Of a stretch of 64,000 bases of DNA, positions 56,337 through 64,000 are shown in pieces; position 1 is the stretch's first letter; every line of letters starts with the position of its first letter. A program made the translations under genes and the position numbers. The notes under the pieces are model-generated. The model did not search any database and was not told the DNA's origin. It was given only the letters and a program-made list of their open reading frames with translations. This stretch comes from Alkalibacillus almallahensis (GTDB lineage Bacteria > Bacillota > Bacilli > Bacillales > Alkalibacillaceae), in contig NZ_JAASRU010000005.1 of NCBI RefSeq assembly GCF_011761495.1, forward strand, positions 119,767-183,766, written 5' to 3'.

Positions 56337-57527
56337 TTAGATGACCCCTAATTCTTTACCGACTTTTTCATAGATCTTAATCGCTTGATCTAACATGTCT
56401 TTGGTATGAGCTGCTGTCGGCATATTACGTACACGCCCTGTTCCTCGTGGTACTGTTGGGAAGACGATTGCTTTCGCATAAACGCCTTCTTCGTTTAACC
56501 GTTTACTAAATTGTTGCGTCGTTTTTTCATCCCCAATAATACATGGCGTGATCGGTGTTTCACTTTGGCCAATATCAAATCCTAATTCTTTAAGGCCTGC
56601 TTTTAAGTAATTGCCGTTTTCCCACATTTGATCGTAAAGATCTGTCGATTCCATTAATAAATCAATCGCTTTGCGCGACGCTGCAACGTCTGCTGGCGAT
56701 AATGATGTTGAGAATAAGAACGGACGAGAGCGGACTTTAAGCCAGTCGATTAGTTCTTGTTTACCCGCAACATAACCGCCGACAACGCCGATCGCTTTCG
56801 ATAATGTGCCCATTTGGAAGTCAATTTTATCTTGTAAGCCGAAATGCTTCACTGTTCCTGCACCTTTACCAAGAACACCTGAACCGTGCGCATCATCGAC
56901 ATAAGTAATCAAGTCAAATTCTTCAGCAACATCAACAATTTCCGGTAACTTCGCAATGTCACCGTCCATAGAGAAGACACCGTCTGTAATGACCATCACT
57001 TTATTGTATTGACCAGATTCTGTTGCTTCTTTCGCCTTCTGACGTAAATCCTCCATATTACTGTGTTCAAAAGGAATAATCTTTGCCTTTGATAGGCGAC
57101 AACCATCAATGATCGAAGCATGGTTTAATGAATCGGATAATATCGCATCATTTTTATCCATTACAGCTGAAATCGCTGCCATGTTGCAATTAAACCCTGA
57201 TTGATACGCAATCGCTGCTTCTGTTCCTTTAAATTCTGCAATTTTCTCTTCTAATTTCACGTGCAAGTCTAGCGTACCATTGATTGTACGAACTGCACCT
57301 GCACCGACACCGTGTGAATCAACGGCATCTTTAGCAACTTCTTTCAAACGTTCATCCGTCGCTAAACCTAGGTAGTTATTCGATGATAAGTTAATCAGTT
57401 TTTGACCGTCAATTGTTATTTCAGGACCGTTCGCACCATCAACAGGGTCGATTTCATTGTAAAGTCCTTGATCTTTTAAATCTTGTAAGTTTTGTTGTAA
57501 AAATTGATCTAATGTTTCACTTGGCAT
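56337..57527 (-). CDS. kbl: Glycine C-acetyltransferase (2-amino-3-ketobutyrate CoA ligase)
   Basis: Splits 2-amino-3-ketobutyrate with CoA to glycine and acetyl-CoA, a pyridoxal-phosphate enzyme of the alpha-oxoamine synthase family. 396 residues. [14 protein letters not shown] is the cofactor Asp region, and the Schiff-base Lys is in [17 protein letters not shown] and [11 protein letters not shown] complete the family pattern. Operon with tdh: threonine to glycine and acetyl-CoA. Confidence 0.96.
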   Translation of the reverse strand: MPSETLDQFLQQNLQDLKDQGLYNEIDPVDGANGPEITIDGQKLINLSSNNYLGLATDERLKEVAKDAVDSHGVGAGAVRTINGTLDLHVKLEEKIAEFKGTEAAIAYQSGFNCNMAAISAVMDKNDAILSDSLNHASIIDGCRLSKAKIIPFEHSNMEDLRQKAKEATESGQYNKVMVITDGVFSMDGDIAKLPEIVDVAEEFDLITYVDDAHGSGVLGKGAGTVKHFGLQDKIDFQMGTLSKAIGVVGGYVAGKQELIDWLKVRSRPFLFSTSLSPADVAASRKAIDLLMESTDLYDQMWENGNYLKAGLKELGFDIGQSETPITPCIIGDEKTTQQFSKRLNEEGVYAKAIVFPTVPRGTGRVRNMPTAAHTKDMLDQAIKIYEKVGKELGVI

Positions 57528-57681
57528 AATGTCCCTCCTAAGCTAGTTTCACTCCATACATATGATAACATGTTTTGTTTTTTTGTGGGTTATAAATTGA
57601 GTCCCCACTTTAATCAGTTTTTAGCGCCATAAGCTTTAGCTTTAGCTATTCCGTAAATGAGATACGAAGTAATTTGTACAT

Positions 57682-57713
57682 AAAAAAAGCAGGAAGTTTT
57701 TAACTCCCTGCTT
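57682..57713 (-). terminator. Terminator of the second ABC operon
   Basis: AAGCAGGgAGTT/AACTtCCTGCTT arms with a short loop and T7 on the minus strand. Confidence 0.9.
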
Positions 57714-57722
57714 CTATAACCA

Positions 57723-58760
57723 TTAGCCACGTACTGCTGATGTGTCTTTGGTTGGTTGGTGCACGCCTGCTTCAATGTCCTTCATATAGTGACATGCAGC
57801 TACGTGACCATCTTGCATATAATCTTCATTTCTTAATTCCGGTGTCTCTTCTGCACATTTTTCTGTCGCAAATGGACAACGTGTGTGGAAGCGGCAACCT
57901 TTTGGCGGATCCATTGGTGACGGTACATCACCTTGTAAGAAAATACGATCTGTTTTCTTCTCTGGATCTGGTACTGGAATCGCTGATAATAATGCTTTTG
58001 TATAAGGATGTTGTGGGTTTTCGAAAATGGATTTCGTATCACCCATCTCAACAATCTTACCAAGATACATGACAATAATACGATCAGAAATGTGACGAAC
58101 GACACCTAAGTCATGGGCAATGAATAAGTAAGTCAAGTTCATCTCATTCTGGAATTTCTTAAGCAAGTTTAACACTTGTGCTTGAATCGATACGTCTAGT
58201 GCTGATACAGCTTCGTCACAGACGATTAGTTTCGGGTTTACTGAAAGAGCACGTGCAATACCGATACGTTGACGTTGACCACCTGAGAATTCGTGAGGGA
58301 AACGATCAACTTGGTGTGGTTGTAGACCAACTGTTTCCATTAATTCTGCAATCTTTTCATTACGCTCATCTTGCGGTATAACTTTTTGAATTTCCATTGC
58401 TTCGTTTAATGTTTGGCGTACTGTCATACGCGGATTTAATGAAGCATATGGGTCTTGGAATATGATCTGTAAGTCTTTACGCATATCGCGCATTTCTTTT
58501 TTACTCATCGAAAGTAAATCTTGTCCGTCAAACTCAACTGTTCCGTCAGTTGGGTCATCAAGTCTTAAAATTGCACGACCAGTTGTTGACTTACCACAAC
58601 CTGACTCCCCTACTAAACTGACTGTTTCACCTTCATAGATATTGAAGGAAATATCGTCAACCGCTTTAACATGGTTCACAGTTCTTCCTAAAATGCCTCC
58701 CTTAATCGGGAAGTATTGTTTTAAATTATTGATCTTTAGTAGTTCTTGCTTCTGGCTCAT
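57723..58760 (-). CDS. Dipeptide/oligopeptide ABC transporter ATPase (DppF/OppF type)
   Basis: 345 residues. Walker A is GESGCGKSTTG, the Q-loop IFQDPYASLNPR, the signature FSGGQRQRIGIARA and Walker B LIVCDEAVSALD, with Ala in place of the usual Pro after DE. The complete GCRFHTRCPFATEKC..C cysteine cluster is present in the C-terminus, unlike the first Opp system. GGAGGTG lies 7 bp before the ATG, and the gene overlaps the partner ATPase by 35 bp. Last gene of the operon. Confidence 0.93.
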   Translation of the reverse strand: MSQKQELLKINNLKQYFPIKGGILGRTVNHVKAVDDISFNIYEGETVSLVGESGCGKSTTGRAILRLDDPTDGTVEFDGQDLLSMSKKEMRDMRKDLQIIFQDPYASLNPRMTVRQTLNEAMEIQKVIPQDERNEKIAELMETVGLQPHQVDRFPHEFSGGQRQRIGIARALSVNPKLIVCDEAVSALDVSIQAQVLNLLKKFQNEMNLTYLFIAHDLGVVRHISDRIIVMYLGKIVEMGDTKSIFENPQHPYTKALLSAIPVPDPEKKTDRIFLQGDVPSPMDPPKGCRFHTRCPFATEKCAEETPELRNEDYMQDGHVAACHYMKDIEAGVHQPTKDTSAVRG

Positions 58761-59760
58761 ATACTTTCACCTCCGGATCGCCGTCCCATTCATCAGTGTA
58801 AATCCAGCAACGAACTTGTTCTTCATCACCAATATCCTCAAGATCTGGTAATTTCTCATGACATAAGTCCGTCGCAAATGGGCAACGCGGCGCAAATCGA
58901 CACCCTACTGGCATCTCATGTGGCGCTGGTACTGTACCATGAATTGGCTCTAATTCTTCTTGGTCAACATCACTACGCGGTAGAGAGTTTAAAAGTCCAA
59001 CCGTGTATGGATGACGTGGATTTTTGAACAGTGTGTTAACATCTGCATACTCTACGACTTTACCACAGTACATAACCGCAACATAATCGCATGTTTCAGC
59101 AACGACACCTAGATCGTGGGTAATCATAATAATAGACATATCAAATTCATCTTGTAATTCTTTTAATAACTCTAAAATTTGGGCCTGAATCGTTACATCA
59201 AGTGCTGTTGTTGGTTCGTCAGCAACTAATAATTCAGGATCACAAGCAAGAGCCATCGCGATCATCACACGTTGACGCATCCCACCTGACAATTCAAATG
59301 GATATTGTGTAACACGACTACGTGGAGAAGGAATTCCGACAAGTTCAAGTAATTCAACAGCTTTTTCTGTCCCTGCTTCTTTACCTAAACCACGGTGAAT
59401 TTTTAACGCTTCACGTAATTGTTGCCCCACTGTATAAACCGGGTTCAACGATGTCATCGGCTCTTGGAAAATCATCGAAATTTGGTTACCACGGATTTTA
59501 CGCATTTGATTATCATTATATTTTAATAAGTTATCGCCTTTAAAATTAATCTCGCCACCCACAATTTTACCTGGAGAATCAATTAATTGAAGGATCGATA
59601 ACGCACTAATACTTTTACCTGACCCGGACTCACCTACGATTCCCAATGTTTTACCTTTAGGAACGTCGAAAGTGACGCCATCAACAGCTTTTACTTCATT
59701 ACCTTCTACGAAGAAAGACGTTCGTAGATCATTAACTTCTAAAATTGTTTCTTGGCTCAT
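58726..59760 (-). CDS. Dipeptide/oligopeptide ABC transporter ATPase (DppD/OppD type)
   Basis: 344 residues. Walker A is GESGSGKSISA, the signature LSGGMRQRVMIAMA and Walker B LLVADEPTTALD. The intact C-terminal cluster GCRFAPRCPFATDLC plus a later Cys (VRCWIY) fits the peptide/nickel subfamily. Pairs with the following ATPase to drive uptake. Confidence 0.93.
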   Translation of the reverse strand: MSQETILEVNDLRTSFFVEGNEVKAVDGVTFDVPKGKTLGIVGESGSGKSISALSILQLIDSPGKIVGGEINFKGDNLLKYNDNQMRKIRGNQISMIFQEPMTSLNPVYTVGQQLREALKIHRGLGKEAGTEKAVELLELVGIPSPRSRVTQYPFELSGGMRQRVMIAMALACDPELLVADEPTTALDVTIQAQILELLKELQDEFDMSIIMITHDLGVVAETCDYVAVMYCGKVVEYADVNTLFKNPRHPYTVGLLNSLPRSDVDQEELEPIHGTVPAPHEMPVGCRFAPRCPFATDLCHEKLPDLEDIGDEEQVRCWIYTDEWDGDPEVKVYEPEARTTKDQ

Positions 59761-59784
59761 CTTGTTACACCTCGCTTTCTATCA

Positions 59785-60708
59785 TTAATCGTTAAGATCA
59801 ATTCGCTTATTAAGGAATTTATACGAAATATCGACAATTAAGTTTACGACAACGAAGACAACGGCAATAATAAGAATACATGCCTGAACAACCGGGAAGT
59901 CACGTTGTATAATTGAATCGACTAGTAAACGTCCCATACCGTTAATCGCAAAGACTGATTCTGTTAACACAGCACCTGCTAATAAAGCACCGAATTGTAA
60001 ACCAGCTACGGTAACAACTGGGATTAAAGCATTTTTTAGTGCGTGTTTATAGATAATAACACGTTTTTTAACACCTTTGGCACGAGCTGTTCGAATGTAA
60101 TCCTGTGAGATGACATCAAGCATACTCGAACGCGTCATACGAGCGATAATAGCCGCACCTGCTGTACCGAGTGAAATAACTGGTAAGACAATGCTAGAAG
60201 GACCTTCCCATCCTGTTGGTGGGAACCAACCAAGATTAACAGCAAACCATTGGATCAACATTAAACCTAACCAGAAGTTCGGCATCGAAAGTCCGAATAA
60301 CGCTATAATCATAATGGTAATATCTGAGATTGAATACTGACGTACTGCTGAAATAATACCTGCTAATAAACCCATAAAGATACTTAAAATCGTGGAATAG
60401 ATTGATAGTTCTAGGGTCACTTTAAATTTGGGCCAAACTTCATCTGCTACCGGTGTATTATAGCGCATTGAAGTTCCTAAATCACCCTGAACAACACCGG
60501 AAATATAATCCCAATACTGTACTGGGAGAGGATCATTTAAACCTAAACTTTCTTCAATTTGTTCGATTGTATCAGGTGGTGCACTTTCACCAGCCATCAA
60601 CTGAGCCGGGTTACCCGGAGTTAGGTGCATTAAAGAGAACACTAGAATTGATACACCGAGTAATACCGGAATCAGCTGCAACACTCGACGAATTATATAT
60701 ACAGTCAT
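59785..60708 (-). CDS. Dipeptide/oligopeptide ABC transporter permease (DppB type)
   Basis: 307 residues, six helices. TVYIIRRVLQLIPVLLGVSILVFSLMHLTPGNPAQL is the usual DppB start, and the coupling-helix region TARAKGVKKRVIIYKHALKNA precedes the final helices. It lies second in the operon, after the DppC-type gene; this C-before-B order is the reverse of the common arrangement. Confidence 0.92.
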   Translation of the reverse strand: MTVYIIRRVLQLIPVLLGVSILVFSLMHLTPGNPAQLMAGESAPPDTIEQIEESLGLNDPLPVQYWDYISGVVQGDLGTSMRYNTPVADEVWPKFKVTLELSIYSTILSIFMGLLAGIISAVRQYSISDITIMIIALFGLSMPNFWLGLMLIQWFAVNLGWFPPTGWEGPSSIVLPVISLGTAGAAIIARMTRSSMLDVISQDYIRTARAKGVKKRVIIYKHALKNALIPVVTVAGLQFGALLAGAVLTESVFAINGMGRLLVDSIIQRDFPVVQACILIIAVVFVVVNLIVDISYKFLNKRIDLND

Positions 60709-60726
60709 CTTGTTTGCACCTCTTTC

Positions 60727-61623
60727 CTATTTTTTCATTTTCGGGTCTAACGCATCACGTAAACCGTCACCGAAAATATTAAATGCCAACACGACAATGA
60801 CGATTGCCATACCAGGGAAAAACGCAATATGTCCTGCGTCACGCATATAGCTTCGACCATCGTTTAACATGGCACCCCACTCTGGTTGAGGTGGCTGTGC
60901 ACCCATACCTAAGAATGATAGACCCGCTGCTGTTAGAATCGCTGTTGCAATATAAAGTGTCGCATTAACAATCACTGGTGATAGAACGTTTGGTAGGATG
61001 TGTTTGAAAATAATGCGTCCATCTCCAGCTCCCAATGCTTTAATCGCATCGACATATTCAAGATTTTTCGCAGCTAATGTAGAACCACGAATAATTCTGG
61101 CAAATCCAGGGATAGCATAAATCGCAACGGCAATTGTTACGTTAACTAAACTACCACCTAGAATACTAACGATAGCTAAAGCTAATAGAATACCAGGGAA
61201 TGCAAGTAGAATATCAATGAAACGCATAATAACGGCGTCAATTTTACCACCGTAATACCCCGCAATAATACCAATTGGAATCCCCATTGCTGCTCCCATA
61301 AAGACAGAAGCAAAACCAATTCCTAACGTTAGTTTCATACCATGAATAATTCTAGTAAAGATATCACGACCTAAGTGGTCTGTCCCAAACCAGTGTTCTG
61401 CTGATGGTCCAGCGAACTTGTTAATAACATCTGTATCAGATGGATCTGTCGATAACATCCACGGTCCAATAATTGAAAAGATAACTAATATTAAAATCGT
61501 GTAAAATCCGATTAAGGCAGGAACGTTCTTTTTCAAACGTCGATAAAAGTCTTTCGCCGCTTTAACACGAGGATTTTCGACTTTTGGTTGAGTAGGCGCT
61601 GCCTCTACTTGTTGATTCGACAT
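60727..61623 (-). CDS. Dipeptide/oligopeptide ABC transporter permease (DppC type)
   Basis: 298 residues. A proline-rich cytoplasmic N-terminus, an N-terminal helix after residue 33, FGTDHLGRDIFTRIIHGMK (typical of DppC), and five further helices. First gene of the minus-strand operon, divergent from the binding-protein gene, with a sigma-A promoter about 80 bp upstream. Confidence 0.92.
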   Translation of the reverse strand: MSNQQVEAAPTQPKVENPRVKAAKDFYRRLKKNVPALIGFYTILILVIFSIIGPWMLSTDPSDTDVINKFAGPSAEHWFGTDHLGRDIFTRIIHGMKLTLGIGFASVFMGAAMGIPIGIIAGYYGGKIDAVIMRFIDILLAFPGILLALAIVSILGGSLVNVTIAVAIYAIPGFARIIRGSTLAAKNLEYVDAIKALGAGDGRIIFKHILPNVLSPVIVNATLYIATAILTAAGLSFLGMGAQPPQPEWGAMLNDGRSYMRDAGHIAFFPGMAIVIVVLAFNIFGDGLRDALDPKMKK

Positions 61624-61700
61624 AGTATATACCCCCTTTTAACTTCATAACCTATTATTTTCTTTGATGATCTAACCGATTAACTTAAGCAGAATCTTCC

Positions 61701-61730
61701 ATTATATTGTTCAGAGCGTAAATATTACAA
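61701..61730 (-). promoter_or_regulatory. Promoter of the second ABC operon
   Basis: On the minus strand TTGTAA (61725-61730), an 18-bp spacer and TATAAT (61701-61706). It lies within the 487-bp divergent gap 61624-62110, in which no gene was seen. Confidence 0.6.
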
Positions 61731-62005
61731 ATTTCATAAATAGTGCAAAAATTTCGGTTGGACAATCATCATTTTAACACAATTGTAAGCGCTTCAGTAA
61801 CAACAGTTTTTGGAAAGCTTGTTCGGCGAGTCTACTTTCTTCTTAACTATCATAAACGTATCTTCAAATCCTGACAAGAATTTACCTTGAATTAAGTCTA
61901 TTCTGAATAATGCTACAATAATAACTTTATTCATTAAACCTGATATTTATCCATATTATTATACTGAAACTGCATGCTAAATAATATTTTAGATTAAATA
62001 TAACC

Positions 62006-62034
62006 TTGCTAATAGTTTGAAAATGGTTTATAGT
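62006..62034 (+). promoter_or_regulatory. Promoter of the binding-protein gene
   Basis: TTGCTA (62006-62011), a 17-bp spacer and TATAGT (62029-62034), 77 bp before the start codon. Confidence 0.6.
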
Positions 62035-62110
62035 ATCTTTGAGAGCTTACCTAAAAATTTAATTTAGGTTCGACTCATTAAAAACAATTTTTCAAGGGGG
62101 TAACACAAGC

Positions 62111-63856
62111 ATGAAGTCAAACAAAACACTTTGGCTCGTAGCTGCAATGCTAGTTCTTTCACTATTTCTAGCAGCTTGTGCTGGTGGCGGATCCGACGAT
62201 GAAGGCGGTTCAGGCGACGAAGGCTCAAGCGAAGATTCAAGCAGTGATGAAGGAAGTAGTGACGAAGGAAGCAGTGACGAAGAAGCTTCTGGTTCAGGCG
62301 GTAACGATCTAGAAGTTGCAATGGGAGCAGACATTGTATCTTTAGATCCGCACGGTAACAACGACGTTCCATCAAGTAACGTCCGTAGTAATATTTACGA
62401 AACACTTGTAACACAGAATGATGATATGGAGGTTCAGGAAGGTCTTGCAACTGATTGGGAACAAGTTGATGACACAACTTGGTCATTCACACTACGTGAA
62501 GGCGTTATGTTCCATGACGGTACTGAATTTACAGCGTCTGCTGTAAAAGCAAACCTTGATCGTATACTTGACCCAGCACAGGCGTCTCCACGTACTTTCC
62601 TTTATGAAATGATTACAGATGTTTCAGTTGAAGGAGACTATGAAGTTCAAATCACAACTGAATATCCATTCGCTCCACTACTTGCACACCTTGCTCACGA
62701 TGCTGGTGGTATGATTAGTGAAGAAGTGATCGATGCTGACTACGAAAATGCTTTATCAGAAGCTGAAGAAGTAGATATGTCAGTCGAAGAGTATTATGAA
62801 TTACGCGCTGAAGGCGGTAGCGAATTTGAAGAGGTTTCAGGAGAAATCACTGAATTCGTCGGTACTCACGTACAAGAGAATCCTTATGGTACAGGTTACT
62901 ACAAATTCGATTCTCGTACATCAGGTGAATCAACGACTTTAACACGCTATGAAGATTACTGGGGTGAACCTGCAACGCTTGATAGTGTAACATTCAAAGT
63001 TGTTCCAGAACCTGGTGCACGTCTAGCAGAACTAGAAACAGGCGAGTCACACATTGCGGATATTACACCAACGCAAAAATCTAACGTTGAAGAAGGCGAA
63101 GGCATGCGCGTAGAACAAGTGCCATCAGTCAGTCTTTCTTATATCGGTTTTAACATGCAAAAAGAGCCATTCGATAACAAGAAAGTTCGCCAAGCAATTA
63201 ACTTAGCAATTAACCAGGAAGAAGTTATTGAAGGTATTTATCAAGGTAATGGTACAGTTGCGACTGGCCCTCTAGCTCCTGGCGTATTCGGTTATGACGA
63301 TAGCGTTGAAGGTTTAGGTTATGAGCCAGATCGTGCACAAGAACTATTAAACGAAGCTGGTTATGAAGATGGCTTCGAAACAACACTTTGGACGAACGAC
63401 AACGAATCACGTGTTGAAACAGCTGTTTACGTGCAAGACGTACTAAGTGAATACAACATTGATGTTGAAGTACAAGAATTAGAATGGGGTACTTACTTAG
63501 AGCGTACGGCTAACGGTGAACACGACATGTTCGTTCTAGGTTGGTCAACTGTTACTGGTGATGCTGACTATGGTCTATACGCACTATTCCATTCAAGCGC
63601 AGTAGGTTCAACAGGTAACCGTTCTTTCGTAGAAAATGAAGAGCTTGACCAATTACTTGATGAAGGTCGTCGCGAAACAGACGAAGAAAAACGTAAAGAA
63701 ATTTATTCAGAAGCACAAACGCTTCTAGCTGATATTGCTCCAATGGTTTACATTCACCACCAAGATCACCTTAAAGGTGTAAGAGAGAATGTAGAAAACT
63801 ACTCTGTAGACCCATTAGGTATCCATCAGCTTAAGAACGTTGAAATTACTAACTAA
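62111..63856 (+). CDS. Peptide ABC transporter substrate-binding lipoprotein
   Basis: Family 5 solute-binding protein, 581 residues. The lipoprotein signal ends in LAAC (Cys near residue 23), followed by about 35 residues of Ser/Asp/Glu/Gly repeats and the family fold: DIVSLDPHGNND, FHDGTEFTASAVKANLDR and QAINLAINQEEVIEGIYQG. AAGGGGG lies about 10 bp before the ATG. It is expressed from its own promoter, divergent from the membrane and ATPase genes, which allows higher receptor dose. Ligand: dipeptide, oligopeptide or glutathione-like. Confidence 0.92.
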   Translation: MKSNKTLWLVAAMLVLSLFLAACAGGGSDDEGGSGDEGSSEDSSSDEGSSDEGSSDEEASGSGGNDLEVAMGADIVSLDPHGNNDVPSSNVRSNIYETLVTQNDDMEVQEGLATDWEQVDDTTWSFTLREGVMFHDGTEFTASAVKANLDRILDPAQASPRTFLYEMITDVSVEGDYEVQITTEYPFAPLLAHLAHDAGGMISEEVIDADYENALSEAEEVDMSVEEYYELRAEGGSEFEEVSGEITEFVGTHVQENPYGTGYYKFDSRTSGESTTLTRYEDYWGEPATLDSVTFKVVPEPGARLAELETGESHIADITPTQKSNVEEGEGMRVEQVPSVSLSYIGFNMQKEPFDNKKVRQAINLAINQEEVIEGIYQGNGTVATGPLAPGVFGYDDSVEGLGYEPDRAQELLNEAGYEDGFETTLWTNDNESRVETAVYVQDVLSEYNIDVEVQELEWGTYLERTANGEHDMFVLGWSTVTGDADYGLYALFHSSAVGSTGNRSFVENEELDQLLDEGRRETDEEKRKEIYSEAQTLLADIAPMVYIHHQDHLKGVRENVENYSVDPLGIHQLKNVEITN

Positions 63857-63870
63857 GTAACCAACGACCT

Positions 63871-63903
63871 AAAAAAGGCTGGCCATTGCGCCAGCCTTTT
63901 TTT
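63871..63903 (+). terminator. Terminator of the binding-protein gene
   Basis: AAAAAGGCTGGC/GCCAGCCTTTTT arms with a 6-nt loop and T7. Confidence 0.93.
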
Positions 63904-63956
63904 ATGGCTCTAAAATATTTGTTGGGGTAGATACACAATTTAGCGTGAAGGTTTGA

Positions 63957-64000
63957 TGGTGGCCGTTGGCATCATGTGATCCGCTTACGGTGGATGCTTG
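63957..64000. repeat. MITE-like structured repeat, partial copy 4
   Basis: The last 44 bases (CCGTTGG..TGTGATCCGCTTACGG, then GGTGGA) match the left arm of the element at 9777, 25224 and 25944 with several changes. The window ends inside the element. Confidence 0.6.

Noticed and set aside
61794..61807. cre-like sequence TGTAAGCGCTTCAG in the divergent ABC gap
   Set aside because: One arm fits but the other is out of register by about one base; too weak to call.
62064..62486. 140-residue antisense frame over the binding-protein gene
   Set aside because: Leu/Arg-rich shadow of the Ser/Asp/Glu linker and following codons; no start signal.

Overview
The window looks like a chromosomal segment of a low-GC, moderately halophilic or haloalkaliphilic member of the Bacillaceae. 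Shine-Dalgarno sites are strong (AGGAGG type). Secreted and lipoprotein linkers are very acidic. Salt-related transporters are present (a CPA1 Na+/H+ antiporter with an RCK-like tail, a BCCT carrier, a TRAP system and an NSS Na+ symporter). Several neighbourhoods match Bacillus subtilis gene order as I remember it: the acd/fadF/clsB/argS/ywiB/pbpG/ywhD stretch, ywdI-ywdK, the tapA-sipW-tasA/sinR pair and hutPHUIG. The exact genus cannot be named from the sequence alone.

Layout. (1) 0.4-9.7 kb: a minus-strand acyl-CoA operon of thiolase, 3-hydroxybutyryl-CoA dehydrogenase, two acyl-CoA dehydrogenases, MeaB GTPase, TetR regulator and fused isobutyryl-CoA mutase. (2) 10.2-16.0 kb: an oligopeptide ABC operon. 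(3) 16.4-18.6 kb: FadF, the membrane Fe-S protein that takes electrons from acyl-CoA dehydrogenases via ETF. FadR-like palindromes lie in front of all three units. (4) 18.7-25.2 kb: cardiolipin synthase, ArgRS, YwiB, a class A PBP and YwhD. (5) 25.2-34.8 kb: a secreted orphan between two copies of a structured repeat, YwdK, YwdI, an NSS transporter, a 42-residue protein, YjiH, an XRE-TPR regulator, an M29 aminopeptidase, a P-loop protein and a TerC-type metal exporter. (6) 34.9-40.3 kb: a TRAP transporter and the Na+/H+ antiporter. (7) 40.6-46.7 kb: sinR convergent with a biofilm-fibre operon. (8) 46.8-52.7 kb: histidine utilisation under HutP attenuation. (9) 52.8-57.5 kb: acyl-CoA thioesterase, BCCT carrier and threonine catabolism (tdh-kbl). 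(10) 57.7-63.9 kb: a second dipeptide/oligopeptide ABC system with a divergent binding-protein gene.

The most interesting system is region 7. A tapA-sipW-tasA amyloid-matrix operon carries a second TasA with a calcium-loop-like tail, a TasA-fold-like protein ending in two LPxTG motifs plus an anchor helix, and a dedicated sortase. Three GTTCTTT-type inverted repeats resembling SinR operators surround its promoter, and a clear SinR gene lies at the other end with no sinI beside it. This suggests a matrix fibre that is covalently attached to the wall by a sortase.

Outside genes, three arrays of 20-21-bp degenerate repeats each sit at gene 3' ends. A MITE-like structured repeat family has three full copies and a partial fourth at the window edge. 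Start codons were moved inward from the longest reading frame wherever a strong ribosome-binding site decided the matter.
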